Position numbers and translations under genes: made by a program
The notes under the pieces: model-generated
Database searches by the model: none
Seen by the model: only the letters and a program-made list of their open reading frames with translations
What the model was told of the DNA's origin: nothing
Source: Lates calcarifer
Lineage: Eukaryota > Chordata > Actinopteri > Centropomidae
Reading direction: 5' to 3'
DNA: 64,000 bases
Assembly: GCF_001640805.2 (NCBI RefSeq)
Contig: NC_066852.1
Location: 716,861-780,860 of the forward strand
Shown: piece by piece, positions 1 through 12,015 of the stretch
Layout of the letters: each line of letters begins with the position of its first letter
How positions within the stretch are numbered: position 1 is the first letter of the stretch

Positions 1-1959
1 GAAACAAGATGGTGTCATCAGCATAAAAATAAATATTCAATTTGCTGTGCTGATTAAAAAAAAGTGCCCATTTATGAAGAAAAAGATTCAGACTATTAAA
101 AAATGTTACAGCTCATTTATAAACCATTAATCTTTCCTTGAGTTTGAGCCTCTGTGTTTTTGGATGACGGCCCCTTTTTCCAGTGCTGTTATATTTTTTA
201 GCAAGAGCTGTTTTTTTTTTTTTTGTTTTTTTTTCTCAGGCCTATATCATAAATCTCCATTTTGAGTTTTTAGTTCAGAGGGAGCAGCTGAACAGCAAAC
301 CCTCCTCCTTAAAAGGGAAAAAAACCCTGATTCATTCATGGCTGGGAGGCTCATGCTGTCAAAGCCAAGGAGCTCTTAATTTTGTCTTACTGACACACAA
401 ACTCCTGCGGCACACTTTTACTCTGGTAACAGCAGATTCTGCAAACTTCTGCAGCTTGGGACCCACAGGAAAATAATATAATGATTGCCTTATCCCTCAA
501 CTAATCAAGTGTTTCAGCCTGGGACCCGTGGAAACGTGGGAGCTGTTGTGCTACTCCAGGACTAAACAGAAGTAAATCATATTTTAACTTTCATCCTAAG
601 GGTTTGCTGAAGTAGCCACAACAGTCAATCTGACTCAGAACTTGCTTCTCGGATGTAATTTATTAAATCCAACTTTCTCACACAACACACCAGGTTGCTT
701 TGGATCAGTAAGTATTAATATCTATAAAAGATTATAGCTCAGTTTATCTTTAACTTTCATGTCATTTCAAGGTTTTTCTCAGTTAGAAACCTATAGAGAA
801 TTATGAATTCTGCAGTTCTATGAGATCTTTTTGCCTCTTTTGGCTCACTATTTTGGTTTTATGGCACTTTCACTCTTCCACAGGAAGAACAGAGTTTAAT
901 TTTGCACTCTCTGTCACAAAGTTTGAAGATTTTTGTTGTTGTCAAAAAGTGGTACTACTGGTTGTACTGTTTGCAGGCAGTGCAAAGTTACAAGATACAT
1001 GCAGACTAGTAGATATTTCAGTTTTACAATATTTCCTCAAAGGTTTGAAGCCATCCTCCAGTTTCTAACAAGTTCCCAACAGCAAATCCAAACAGCCTCT
1101 CCAAAGTAAAAAAAAAAAGCCTTATACATATGATTTACTTTACAAACCAGCAAGACTCTAAATCCGATCCTCAGACAGTGAGCTCCCTCCGAGCACCAAG
1201 TCAGACACAAACAGATTGTTTTTCAGCCTCCTGCCTTGCCTTCGGCTGTACCCTGCTCGTCCGTTCCACCCCTGCAGAGACAACGGAGGTTTCAAGGGGC
1301 CACATCACGATGTAATGAGAACCAGGATGGCGGATGAATTCCATGAACCTGGACTCACCAAGATGACCCCCATCTGCTTCACTTCACACACCACTCAATA
1401 TAGGAGTTCATGTGTGTTATTCGTGCAGTGTTCTCTCTGAGTCAGAAACCAGGGACCTCAAGTTATCATTGGAAATGAGTCTTGTCATCAGGTATCACAT
1501 TTTGTCAATATTATCATCCATATAAACCAGTGTAGAGATGTTAAAACTCTGGAGCCTCTTTCTGTCCTGCTCTTTGCTGTGGCATAACAAGCCATTTGCT
1601 GCTGCTTCCACACCATGGCTGCAGTTCGAATTGTCAAAAAAAAATTCCTAACCACTTTTCCTTGACCTCAATGGAAAAAGTCATGAAGTCAAGAAAAGAC
1701 ACAAAAGAGAATTGATAAGGAATTAGGAGAAGAGAACTGCAGTATTTAGAGAATCCGACTGCACTTACACCAGGCGTTTTTTTTTTTTTTAAAACTAACT
1801 TTAATTGTAACACATGGAAGACGCACAGTGACAAACTCAGTGCTGTAAGCTACAATTCAATAAGGTTTTTTTTTACACTAATAATATAATAACATGAAAG
1901 GAATACACAAGTTAAGAAAGTTGAGCAATTGAAACAACGAATAAAGAAGGAATTGTGCA
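1..1959. other. No gene or recognised repeat
   Basis: AT-rich with T-runs near 211-233 and 1782. I see no credible exon. Confidence 0.6.
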
Positions 1960-2165
1960 ACAGGTCCTTTCGTAAAGGAAGGTCCAGCGCATCCTATGTT
2001 AAAGGAGATAAGATAGGAAGCACTGACGCTTCTCTCCTTAACATTTAGAGAATTCGATCAGCTCTGATCATGGCTGCCACTGAGATACTTCCGGGTCATT
2101 TCACTAATTTAGGAACCTTCCTAAGCAAAAAGGACTATTGGACCGCAGCCCTTGTGTGTATTCAG
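1960..2165 (+). repeat. Dispersed repeat, family B, copy 1
   Basis: It shares long blocks with 11845-12015: AAGGAAGGTCCAG, AAAGGAGATAAGA.AGGAAGC, CTCCTTAACATTTAGAGA, ACTTCC.GGTCATTTCACT and TTAGGAACCTTCCTAAG. It contains two small palindromes, CCTTTCGTAAAGG at the left and TTAGGAACCTTCCTAA at the right. It resembles a short dispersed repeat I know from other percomorph genomes. The open frame over its right half is not thought to be coding. Confidence 0.7.
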
Positions 2166-2447
2166 TCTGGAGCTGGAACTGAGCTGACCTTGGCTGCTAT
2201 TACTGCAGTGCAGTGTGTCCTCAGGCCATTTCCAACACCAAAAGAATATGAGACACATTCAAGGTCTCGTAAGTGAGGACAGAATGTTTGGCAGCGCCTG
2301 TTTGTCCTCCATAACGACACTTGTTATGTGTTATATAAGAGACAATACAAAAACTCCTGGAGGTGAAGCAGAACGCTTGTTCTTCCACTAAGCGTGTTAT
2401 TTTCTATATCAGGACACTTCAGTGTACTATAATGCTCACACCCCTGC

Positions 2448-2960
2448 CATTTACACCATATGGCCAAAAACAAACAAGCTATGAGGCAGCCTGGACATTA
2501 CAGCCGTATGAGACAGTTCAATGTGTCAGTCCAAAACAATGGGTATTAATTTGCTGATATAACAATCTCCACTCTGCTGGGAAAGGCTTCCACAAGATTT
2601 TGGATCCTGGCTGCAGGGATTCATTCCCATTCAGCCACAAACGTTTTAGAGGGTAGGTTCACAATTTTTCCAGATTGTGTTAAAACAATAGTGAAGTGCC
2701 AGTATGTGCATTGAAACAGGCTTTATATACAGGGAGATTGTCGTTGAAACAGGAAAGGAACAAACACAGACAGCTGCCACAAAGAAGCACATTATGGTCT
2801 GAAATATCACTGTATACTACAGAAGGACAGTTTCTATTCACTGGAGCTGAAGGGCCATAAAACACAGCCCCAGACCAACAATATGTGGACAGGGACTATA
2901 CTGAACTCTTTCTGGTACATTTATAGAAGCTCTGACTTCCAGTGCTTTAGATTTAATAAT
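2448..2960 (-). mobile_element. Tc1-like transposon relic, antisense
   Basis: It begins CACCATATGGCCAAAAAC, a decayed form of the 'tatggccaaaagtatttgga' terminus of a common fish Tc1-like family. It continues with blocks that follow that family's antisense transposase order: CTGATATAACAATCTCCACTCTGCTGGGAAGGCTT-like, TGGCTGCAGGGATTCATTCCCATTCAGCCACAA-like, then TTGAAACAGGAAAGGAAC, TTCACTGGAGCTGAAGGGCC and ACAGCCCCAGACCA. Large internal parts and the far end are missing and the frame is destroyed. Confidence 0.7.
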
Positions 2961-3298
2961 GGAAAAAATGGATAGCCAACAGATTCTCCAAAAAGGTAGT
3001 GTGTTGGTGACAAAAATATATAAATAAAAAAAACAGAAGAAAAAGCAACTGAATGCTCATAGGTAATCCATTACCAAGACAGCAAATAGATTTCATATCA
3101 TTACAGAAGTAAATGCAAATCAGCGTCTTCCTGGATTCTTCAAATCTTAAAGATTTTAAAATGGTCAGGAATGTAAATCAGACCATAAATGTTCAGTTAA
3201 AACATGCAAAATGACCACCCTTTAGATTAATATTAAACACTGAGTTACATTTAGTGATGAGAAAGTGGTTCTTCATATCACTGAGACTTTTCTCACAG

Positions 3299-3503
3299 CA
3301 TGAAGCTATTCATCAGGCTTTATGTCTTAACTGAAGCAACCAGACTGAATCATTGGCAAAGTCGTCCAACAACGTGTCTGGCATCGGAGGATGCTGCTTC
3401 GGCTGGCAGAGTCATTGACCGAAGCTTTCCAGAAGAAAACACAACCAGCAAGAACAGCACTGCTGCTTCAACCAGGAACATCTCTCTCTACTCATCAATT
3501 AAG
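3299..3503 (+). CDS. Splice-bounded open segment, unrecognised
   Basis: An acceptor-like CTTTTCTCACAG ends at 3298. The frame is then open for 68 codons (MKLFIRLYVLTEATRLNHWQ... RVIDRSFPEENTTSKN...) to an AAG|GTGAGG donor, ending in phase 0. The peptide is Ser/Thr/Asn-rich and matches nothing I know. It lies between two Tc1-like relics, so it may be transposon-derived or accidental. Confidence 0.12.
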
Positions 3504-3787
3504 GTGAGGGAGAAGGCATCTCACTGGACAAGAATTAATTGCTTTTGGAGGTTTTTTTTAATTGGTCTGAAGTGGTTAGACCAGCCAGAGAGGAGAGAGG
3601 AAGTTTGATACAGTGGTTTTGAACAAAAAGTGCTGGCAAACAGGAAGAAGAACTTATCTAAGTTACTTCAAGTATAGAGTGTCTGTTTTTGAGAGAGAGT
3701 GTTACAGTGATGTAGCAAAGAAAAAGGGTGCTATTAAAGGCTGAGAGGGAAAGGGAAGTCTAGAAGCACTCTTAATGACCACAATAT

Positions 3788-4318
3788 GGACAGTACAAGT
3801 CAAAAGTTCAGACACACCTTCTCATTCAATAGTTTTCCTTTGTTTTATTACTTTATACATTGTAGATTAATCCATATTATGGCAAGAGCCACTCAACTAA
3901 GAGAAGCAACAGTCCATCATTACTTTAAGGCATGGAGGTCAGTCAATCTGGAAAATTTCAAGAACGTTGAATGTATCCCAAAGTGCAGCTGCGAAAACGA
4001 TCAAACGCTATGATGAAACTGGATCTCATGAGGGCTGCCCCAGAAGAGGAAGACCAAGACCTACCTGTGCTGCAGAGGATAAATTTATTAGGAGAAAAAA
4101 ATCTAAGATGGTTTGGGATGAGTTGGACTGCAGAGTGAAGGCAGAGCAGCCAACAAGTGCTCCGCACCTCTGAGAACTTGAGGACTGTTGGAAAACCACT
4201 CCAGGTGACTACCTCATGAATCTGACTGAGATTGCAAAGAGTGTGCAAAGCTGTCATCAAATCAAAAGTTGACTACTTTGAAGAATCTGAAATATAAAAC
4301 ATATTCTTGTTTGTTAAG
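3788..4318 (+). mobile_element. Tc1-like transposon, internally deleted and 3'-truncated
   Basis: The 5' terminal repeat is clear (CAGTACAAGTCAAAAGTTCA, then GACACACCTTCTCATTCAAT). It is followed by a transposase start region and then the C-terminal coding and 3' flanking parts, ending near GAAGAATCTGAAATATAAAACATATTC. The 3' terminal repeat expected after a further ~150 bp is absent, and so is most of the catalytic region. The element cannot make transposase or be a complete substrate. Confidence 0.9.
3900..4285 (+). pseudogene. Tc1 transposase remnant, ends joined by internal deletion
   Basis: The 5' part encodes the paired-like DNA-binding end and the GRPR-type hook: KTIKRYDETGSHEGCPRRGR, then AAEDKFIRR. 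Immediately after AAAAAATCTAAG the sequence jumps to the C-terminal segment MVWDELDCRVKAEQPTSAPHL. In intact relatives these are separated by several hundred bases coding for the DDE catalytic core. Further on, LEDCWKTTPGDYLMNL-like and VCKAVIK-like codons remain but with stops. Both catalytic aspartates in the deleted stretch are therefore gone. Confidence 0.85.
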
Positions 4319-5124
4319 ACTTAGATTTGGAGAGACAACAGGAGAAAAGACTGCAATAAGAGGGAGGCAAAAACAGACAGACCAAATGTGAACTAAAAAA
4401 ATAATCCCAAATGGGCTCTGGAGACGCTTTACTTCCCTCCATTCACTCTACCCGCAGGCTGTATCTCTGCTTTAAAAAATAGCAAACACACTTAACAAAC
4501 ACACTACCCATCATGCCATATGTTTGGTGTCTGACTCTCAGCACCAGCCCACATCTGTGTTTACTGCCAGCGGAGGGTTTTACCACCCAGGGCCCACCAT
4601 GGTGACAGACAACAATCAAGATCCAGTCAGCCAGAGGCAGCTCTGCTGCTGAAACCCGTGATTATCATCAGGATGTAGATGATGATCAAGTTTGGTACAG
4701 GAACAGGTTCAAATTACATTAGTGAGATAACAGTGCAGTTGTTTTGTTGTCAAACGTGATGCCTCGGAGTTGAAGATGCGTTCAGCATTTTCGCTGGATG
4801 ACGCTGCGTTTTTTGCTCAGACCTTTTGACTCTCTGCTGTTCACTGAATGATGAGGCTGTATTTTTGATGCTCTGTTGGTGTTTGAGTGAATACAGCCGG
4901 AAGGCTGAAGCAGTGCTTTCAGTATCTGGGTGCAACTCCAACACTGTGCCTACCGGCTACCTCCGGTCCTCAACCTTCAGGCTGAATCAGGTCAGGTTAT
5001 CGTTAACATAATAGCCATTGCTAACTAACCTAGTGAATACCGTTTACTGGCCAAAACAGCCATCAAAGACTTTTCTGTTGTGTTTAGTCACTGCTGGTGA
5101 AGAAGTGTATGATTGTCCAACCAT

Positions 5125-5302
5125 CCATTCATTAGCTATAACGCTTATCCTTTAAGGATTGCGGGGGGGTGGAGTCAAACCCAGCTGACACTGTGCGAAA
5201 GGCAGGGTACAAAGATGTCCAGGGTGTACCCATGATGGTTCTGGTTTGAACCCAGAACCTTCTTGCTGTGAGGCTAACCGCTGCACCACCGTGCTGCCCC
5301 AT
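5125..5302 (-). repeat. Common teleost dispersed repeat (tail of a retroelement)
   Basis: It starts CCATCCATTCATTAGCTATAACGCTTATCC and ends CGCTGCACCACCGTGCTGCCCC-like. Between these is the typical order: GGGTGGAGTCAAACCCAGCTGACA, GGCAGGGTACA, GAACCCAGAACCTTCTTGCTGTGAGGC. This arrangement is widespread in fish genomes, usually attached to a LINE/SINE-type tail with CATC repeats. No coding capacity. Confidence 0.7.
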
Positions 5303-5902
5303 GAAAAAAGTCATAAAATAATATCATCAGCTCGTGCAGCATTAGCAAACACGACACAAACACGACAAACCCTCCAGGTTATCGGATAATAGATGCCGGC
5401 ATCTTACTTGGTCAAAGCACTTTGGCTGCATATTAAAATGCACTGACGATGGAAAATAAAGTGTACAGGTGTTTTGACTCACATCATTTGCCTCTGGTGT
5501 TTAGCTTTATGAAACCATCAGCTGAGTATAAATTTGTTCCATTTTGACAAATTTAGTGAATTGCTCTTAATGCTGGGTTAAGGGTACTTGTCTGGTTTTA
5601 AGAGGACCCATCTGTTAAGATGTACTTTTTTTAAATACAAAATTATACATCTGTGCCTCTGGTTTCAAACACGGTCCTATTATTTAATGGGCTCTGTTTT
5701 CATGTTAGACTTTTCATCCTCTGGTTTTAGATTTTTATTTGTTAATTCATCATGTTATTCCTCTGACTGATTAAAGTACTCTGTGCTGTATTAACTCAGG
5801 CTGGAGGCAGAGTAACAGAATCAAGGCAGACTTGGGTTTATATGGAATATCTGAGTACTGCTGGGCAGAGGCCAACTCTGTTTGGTAGTTTTCCATTATT
5901 CA

Positions 5903-5936
5903 CTGATGATGGTGATGATAGTGATGATGATGATGA
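5903..5936. repeat. (GAT)n microsatellite, imperfect
   Basis: TGATGATGGTGATGATAGTGATGATGATGATGA. A second, looser GAT/GACAGT run lies at 6035-6085. In one frame both would code for Asp/Ser-rich stretches, but stops separate them. Confidence 0.85.
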
Positions 5937-6099
5937 CAATCAGGATTTTGGCTGTAACAGATGGTGGGCTACATTCAGAGTAATTTTCTATTGAATTTCT
6001 CCATCCATAACAGCAGAAGCTGTGCACATTTGAGACAGTGATGACAGTGATGAGACAGATGATTATGATAGCGATTATGAAGATGGTTGCATCCTTTCA

Positions 6100-9000
6100 G
6101 AAACAATGTCCATATTCACACAAACGTCCAAATCTGGACATTTTAATAGTTGCTCTCTAATGAGACGAACATTTTCATGCCAGCAATCAATTTGTCAAAA
6201 GGGCTGTCACATGTTTATAACTGTGGACGTCTCAATTTGGAATGAAATTATAAGGCAATTTTCCCCCGAGCGAGATGATGAGTCATTGAACGTGGTCCAA
6301 GATGAGCTTTTAGCTCTGACCTCACATGAGGGAACAAAGTTATTTATAATCATAAATAATGTGACACTCACATCTGCATATTGTTTGATGTATCAACACA
6401 AACACACACACACAAGTAAAACTGAGTAGAGTTTGATAGATACAGCAACAGAATGATGAATCCTCTGCACAGATGCTAACACATTCACACAGAAAGAGCG
6501 CTTGTTGAAGGGCTCCCTGCCAGGTGGTGATGGAGCAGCTGGGTGGAGTTTGTGTGGTGCTTTTAAAAGCTGCCAGCTCTGAATCAGACACAAAAAAACC
6601 ACAAACCAACAACAGAAACAGACACACAGGATCTGACACCCGCAGTTTTATCAGAGCACACCACCACAACACCACGTTTGCTCTGTCCGTTATGGTTTCT
6701 GAACATCATTAATCATTTGAAATAAAGACCATAACGATTTAACAACAGCCCAGAATCATGGATTCATTCTAATCTGAACAACATATGTCACCCTCCGTCA
6801 ATATTTCTTGACTGTGCAACTGCCTGAACATGTGGAAATATTTCTTTTAATGTAAAAATGTATCAGGAACCATCACCTTTTATATGTAATTGAAACTATA
6901 GACTCATAACACTTTTAAATTAGAATCTATGTATAATCTATATCCAGATTAAACTTCAGTTTCCTTTACTTTGTCTGTCTTTGTCTTGTCTGGCACAAAC
7001 ATTACTGTACTTAGATTCACTCATAATCTGTTTTTCCATACTGTATGCAATATTTGCTAAAATAAAAAGTTCTGAAATAATGTTGTTTATTTGTAGAAAT
7101 TAATAAAAGGTGAGCTGATTTTGGGCTGATGAAATTAATTAACAGATTAACAGAAATTTAAAGCAACTCTTCTTCTTTACACAAATATTAAATTGGTGAA
7201 AATTTGTCCATAACTGCACAAACTCCGACTACCTCAGCATTTCAGATTCCTTACAAAGGTCCATGTTGGAGCTTTTCATACTTTAGTTACTGACAGACAT
7301 TTCAGTCTATTCAGTCGACTCAGCAGACACATTCAGCTGTGTGGGAGGCTCCTTCACTGGGTATCAAACATTCATATTAACAGCTTCAACAAGGCCTAAG
7401 CTGCTAAATGTACACGAGCCACGTCCACACATGCAGGGGGAAAAAAAACTGAGGTCATCATTAATACTGTCACCAGAACAAACTTTCACTGCCAAATTCC
7501 TCACCCAACACCCACGCTTCCACCAAATTTTGTCTCCACAAGGGAAGAGTTAAGAAATGAAGCACCACAGCGATCGCTCAGCTTCACTCAGCTCCTCAGA
7601 TCCCCGGAGTCTCACATTTAGCCAGCTAACTGCAAATGGAAAACGGGCTAACTGCAAATTGAATGTCGCCTAACAGAGGGGTCTGGTGTGAGAGACGGTA
7701 AGAGTAGCAGGTTCGCTACTTCACTTCGTCCAAAAAATAAAAAAGCTGCTGGGGCAGCATCTTTTTCAGAGTTCATGATTTGAGAATAATCTGCAGGAGA
7801 GGAAATGTGTGTGTCTGCTTCAGGTTTTCACTAAGAGCAGACTCACAGATCCTTATTTTTCTTTCTTCTCGTGGCTCAGAGGGTTCATTAGAGGTGAGTC
7901 TGCAACAAAGCACTGCAACGCTGTGTGAGAGTGTGTGTTTGGCGGCGGTGTGTTTTGTGTTTCCATCCCCTCCCTGGCAGATATGGAGCCTCTTGGCTGG
8001 ATTCTCACACTCTCTCTCTCTTTCTCGTTTTTTTTTTTTAACCCCCCCTCCTCCCTACATCTCAATCCCTGCAGGCCTGTTGTTGCTAACCACAACCACA
8101 CACACACACTCCAAAACAAACCCATAAAACAATATTAGATCATTACTGGACATGCAATCACAAACACACACGTATATACACAAACACACACATGACTCAG
8201 CTGCACATCTTGTTTTGTTTTTAATAAAGCTGTCATGAAGTTGTAAAGCTGTGCTGGTTTCACACTCCTCTGTCAGACTACAGGCAGCAAATCAGAGATC
8301 TACGCCCCCCCCCACCCCTGGGGTCCTCCAGGGCCCCCCCAGGATGTCCACTTCAAAATGACAAATGACATATAGGAGGGTAAACTGTGAGTTTTGAGTC
8401 CAAACCATAGGAGACTGTCCTCCTGTAACAAACGAGCCCACAGGGCGTCTCTGTGCAAGCAGCTTATTACAACCCATAGTTACCTTTTATTGTTAGGCGA
8501 CCCCTAGCAGCTGTAATAATTACGGCGGGAGCAGAGGAGGAAGTCAGGTGACATAGTATAGAGAGCGACAAAGTCCGCATTAGGAGGAGGAGGTTGGGGT
8601 GGGTGGAGAAAATACAGGACTCTGCTGTTTGGTTCCCGTGTGAAACCAAAAGTCGGTGCTGACTCTTTTATCTGTGACTGTTACACAACCTTAACTGTTG
8701 TTTATTACGGTTACCTTAACAACAGAGGTCCTGTATGCCTTCACTCCTCAGGCTCCAATAAGATGTCCCTACTTACAAGGACCACTGGTTCTCAATAGAA
8801 CAGGCCTACACCTGAGGGAACTTATCAGATGGGAGAGGGTTGTTGTGTTTATAGAGCTGTTTTGAAACTTTGTTTGGTCGAACAGATAACTTGTCTAAAA
8901 AAATCATTTTATGATTTAATTTGAAACAGACCCAAACACAATTGGAGGAATTGAGCTGGGGAACATTCGACCTTGGGAACATAGTTCCTTGGAAAATATT

Positions 9001-9600
9001 TTTTATTACAGCTGGTGAAACTGGCATTCAAACGATGTGCAAACCAATCTTTATGAATAATTTAATATTAAATTATCATTACCACTGACAGAATCAGTGG
9101 TTTTCAGCAGTGGTGCTCCCCCTACTGGTGACTGAGAGCTCTGCATCAGAATCAGTTAGCTCTGATTGTGGATCTGAATAGTGCTGCAACAGCTTAGCAC
9201 AGACAGTTATCTGAATCAGCAAAGTGATTTGTGATTTCCCAAACAGTCACAATCGGGCCTGGAGATATCTGATCCCAAGAGAAGCTTAGTTTTGAGTTGT
9301 CAGAGATAAATCTGACATCTTTGGAAAACTAAGATAATTATCTACATGAAAGATAAGACAGAAAGCAAAGATTTTCTGTTTCCAGCACCTTAAATATCAT
9401 ATGAGAATTCCTGTTTTTCTGTAACTGTAAATTGAACATCCCTGGGTTTTATGCTATTGATTAGAAAAAGCAACACATTTGAAGACCTCGCTTTTGGTTC
9501 TGGGTGATTGTGAGACGCATTTATTTTATAGATTTTATTACTAATTGGAACAAACCCTACTTGATTGATCCCCATTTTGGGGATGGCATTAAAAATGGGA
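6100..9600. other. Non-coding; scattered simple repeats
   Basis: CA-rich patches at 6400-6415 and 8090-8195, a C-run segment near 8305-8340, and the direct repeat GCTAACTGCAAAT at 7625 and 7650. The stretch 8500-8720 has a repeat-like look (GTGACATAGTATAGAGAGCGAC...) but I cannot name it. No convincing gene. Confidence 0.5.
8873..8898 (+). repeat. 26-bp block shared exactly with 12890-12915
   Basis: TTTGGTCGAACAGATAACTTGTCTAA-type block (26 bases) found identically at both places, with unrelated flanks. The 12.9 kb copy lies at the left edge of a family A repeat, so this is probably a small relic of that family. Confidence 0.6.
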
Positions 9601-9664
9601 AGAATAAACTCAATTGCAAGCATGAAAATGAAGACGCGGGTATCCATGTTTGGAATTATCAGTC

Positions 9665-9870
9665 AGCCACAGGAGAGACAGTAGGTGAGGGGAAAAGAAG
9701 GAGATACTGGGGATAAAGAAAAGAGGAGGAGATGGAGAAGGCAACAGATGGGAGGAAAACAGGAAAAGAGGAGCAGACACGTGGAGAAAGCAGGAGGAGG
9801 AAAGGTATCACAGACAGTCGAAAGGAAAAAGGAAGCGATGAGTGATGGACGGGTGGAAAAACAGAGGTAG
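9665..9870 (+). repeat. Purine-rich (G/A) tract
   Basis: About 200 bases with very few pyrimidines on the plus strand (GGAGGA, AAAAGAAGGAGA, AGGAAAAGAGGAGC and so on), directly before the CpG-rich segment at 9940. Frames through it code only for Lys/Arg/Glu-rich runs and are not credible genes. Confidence 0.7.
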
Positions 9871-9939
9871 ATGATGAAAGCGAGATGGTGCCAGGGACTC
9901 TGCAGTATCACTGGACCTTGATCCGACTCCCCCCTCCCC

Positions 9940-10110
9940 TCTCCTCCTCTCCCCGCCGAGGGGAACAACGCCGGCGCTGCATCTCCGCTTTATCAGCAGC
10001 GACCACATTCACGCTGCATGAAGATGAATCGGTGGAGGGGTTCGCAGCCACCTCGACGAGCGGCGGGAGCCAACGACGCAGCAGGAGACGAGTAATCCTC
10101 AGCCTCTAGT
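9940..10110. promoter_or_regulatory. CpG-rich segment, possible promoter or untranslated exon
   Basis: CpG density rises sharply here (CCGCCGAGGGG, CGCCGGCGC, CTCGACGAGCGGCGGG) inside a CpG-poor region, right after a 200-bp purine tract. Short ATG frames exist on both strands, but none reads like a protein or reaches a strong donor. A promoter or non-coding first exon is plausible; direction is unknown. Confidence 0.3.
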
Positions 10111-11844
10111 ATTACAGGACTCCTGAAAAGAGCAGCCGGATCGGGATTAATGTGGGAGCCAGCCTGCCCAGTTAACAGATACAGCCATAAAAGAAACCTC
10201 CACTTATTTTCTTTCTCTTCCTCTGGCTGCTTTCTGTGCGGCTGTAATCCTGCTCCATTCTCAAGAGAGTCGAGACAAATAAAACCAACACCTTACTCTC
10301 CTTTCATCTGTCAGAATGCACAAGAAATAGTCTGGTGGCTGGTCGTTTCAGAGACAACACAGTCCTGAATTATAGTGAATTAACACCAGAATCAGAGAGG
10401 AAGTGAATTCTGGACAAAACATGAAGTATTACAGTGTGAAAAGCGGGAGTTGTGAAATTGCTCCCAGCGAACAAAGAAGCTTCTGGAGCTCGAGTTTCAT
10501 GATGTAGCACGGGTGAATTACTGTTTCGCTTTATGCAAACTGCTCAGGGCCACAGGGAAGATGGTCTTTAACAAAAAAATTAAAAAAAAAGCATGAGCTG
10601 TTGTTGGCTGTGTGGAGGAATCAGTCTGGCACAGCTGGGCTCAGACAGGTAGACAGTGTCCTCCAGGTAAACGAGGGACCTTACAACCCCACACAGCAAC
10701 TCTGACAAATCGACTGTTGGCATCAAAGTAAACTCATTACTGAAGATTGATGATTTGGTCGATCCAGAGATACAAAACAGCAGGTTTGGGATTAAGAATG
10801 TAATGCGGTAGAGAAAATGATCATCTGTCTTCTTTAACATTAAGCAATGAACATGTACAGTGAAGTAAAGTGTAATCAGGACACTGTGGGACAGCTACAG
10901 AGCTGTTAGAGAGATTTATAATGTAATCTGCATAATGTTTCTTTAAAGGCCTGTACCGCTGGTTTTGCATGTGTTAGCAAACAAACTTTGTTCACTTTCC
11001 ATCACTGAGGACCATTTTAAAGCCAGTTTTTAGATTTAGCAGCGACTTGTTTTCATTATTTAGAGTCTGCAGTGAAAAGAAGTGAAACCCGAGGGTACTG
11101 TAGGATGAGGTCCTTTCACAGGAGGAAGGATTCATGTAGGAGAGATTCATTCAGACACCAAAATCAAATCTAAAGTACAAATGAAAGGCCATAAAATATG
11201 ATGAAGTCCACCTTGCTCTCTGACTCAAGAGAAGTTAGTGTCAAAAATTTGGCTTCAATCATGATAATGTTGCTTCCGTTGATATTCTAAATGTTTGATT
11301 AATGTGGTTTAAATAAAGCGATTCAGAGCGCATGTTTTTTTGTGATAGAAAACATCAGACAGCCTCTGCTGTGTATACTCCACCACAGTCTGCTGCTGCT
11401 GCTGTCATTATTTTTTATGTCAGGGGCCATTTTCAAGAAGACGCTGCTGCATCCAAGGACACGCTGACACATCAGAGTTGGTGGTGGTTTTCAGAAAGTA
11501 CAGTTTTTTTTTTCTTTCCAGAAAACAGAATTTCAAAGACAAACAATGAGCAAACACAGTCATCAGGAGAAGTAACATATTGTTTTGGTTGTTTAAAGCA
11601 ACGGTGAATTTCTGAACCTGAAGAACAGGCTGAGCTGTTGTTGCTTCTTTCACTTTCACTTACTAATCTCTCTTTGGGAAGGTGTGTAGTTGCAGTTACT
11701 GAAAGCAATTAAAGTTTATTAAGAGGAGAAAATTATTTTTTAGAGGGAAGGAGGATTGTGTCAAACATAAAACAGGAGCTCTGTTGCATCTACATGTTTG
11801 TGGATCTGCTGCTGTGAAACTACGAATTGTGGAACGCCATTCTC
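10111..11844. other. No gene or recognised repeat
   Basis: Ordinary AT-rich DNA with short low-complexity runs. I see nothing supportable. Confidence 0.6.
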
Positions 11845-12015
11845 TCCTTTTGTTTCATAAAAGGAAGGTCCAGTGTCTCCTCTGCTAAAGGAGATAAGAC
11901 AGGAAGCTCCTTAACATTTAGAGACCTGGACCAGTTCTGATAATGGATGATACTTCCTGGTCATTTCACTCAGTTAGGAACCTTCCTAAGAAAAAGCATC
12001 CTGCTGCCACATGTG
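11845..12015 (+). repeat. Dispersed repeat, family B, copy 2
   Basis: Same orientation and order of blocks as 1960-2165, with a few indels, including loss of the segment between AGGAAGC and CTCCTTAAC. The right palindrome TTAGGAACCTTCCTAA is kept. Confidence 0.7.

Noticed and set aside
9663..10008. Several long open frames on both strands over the G/A tract and CpG block
   Set aside because: They are low-complexity products of purine-rich DNA with no matching family.
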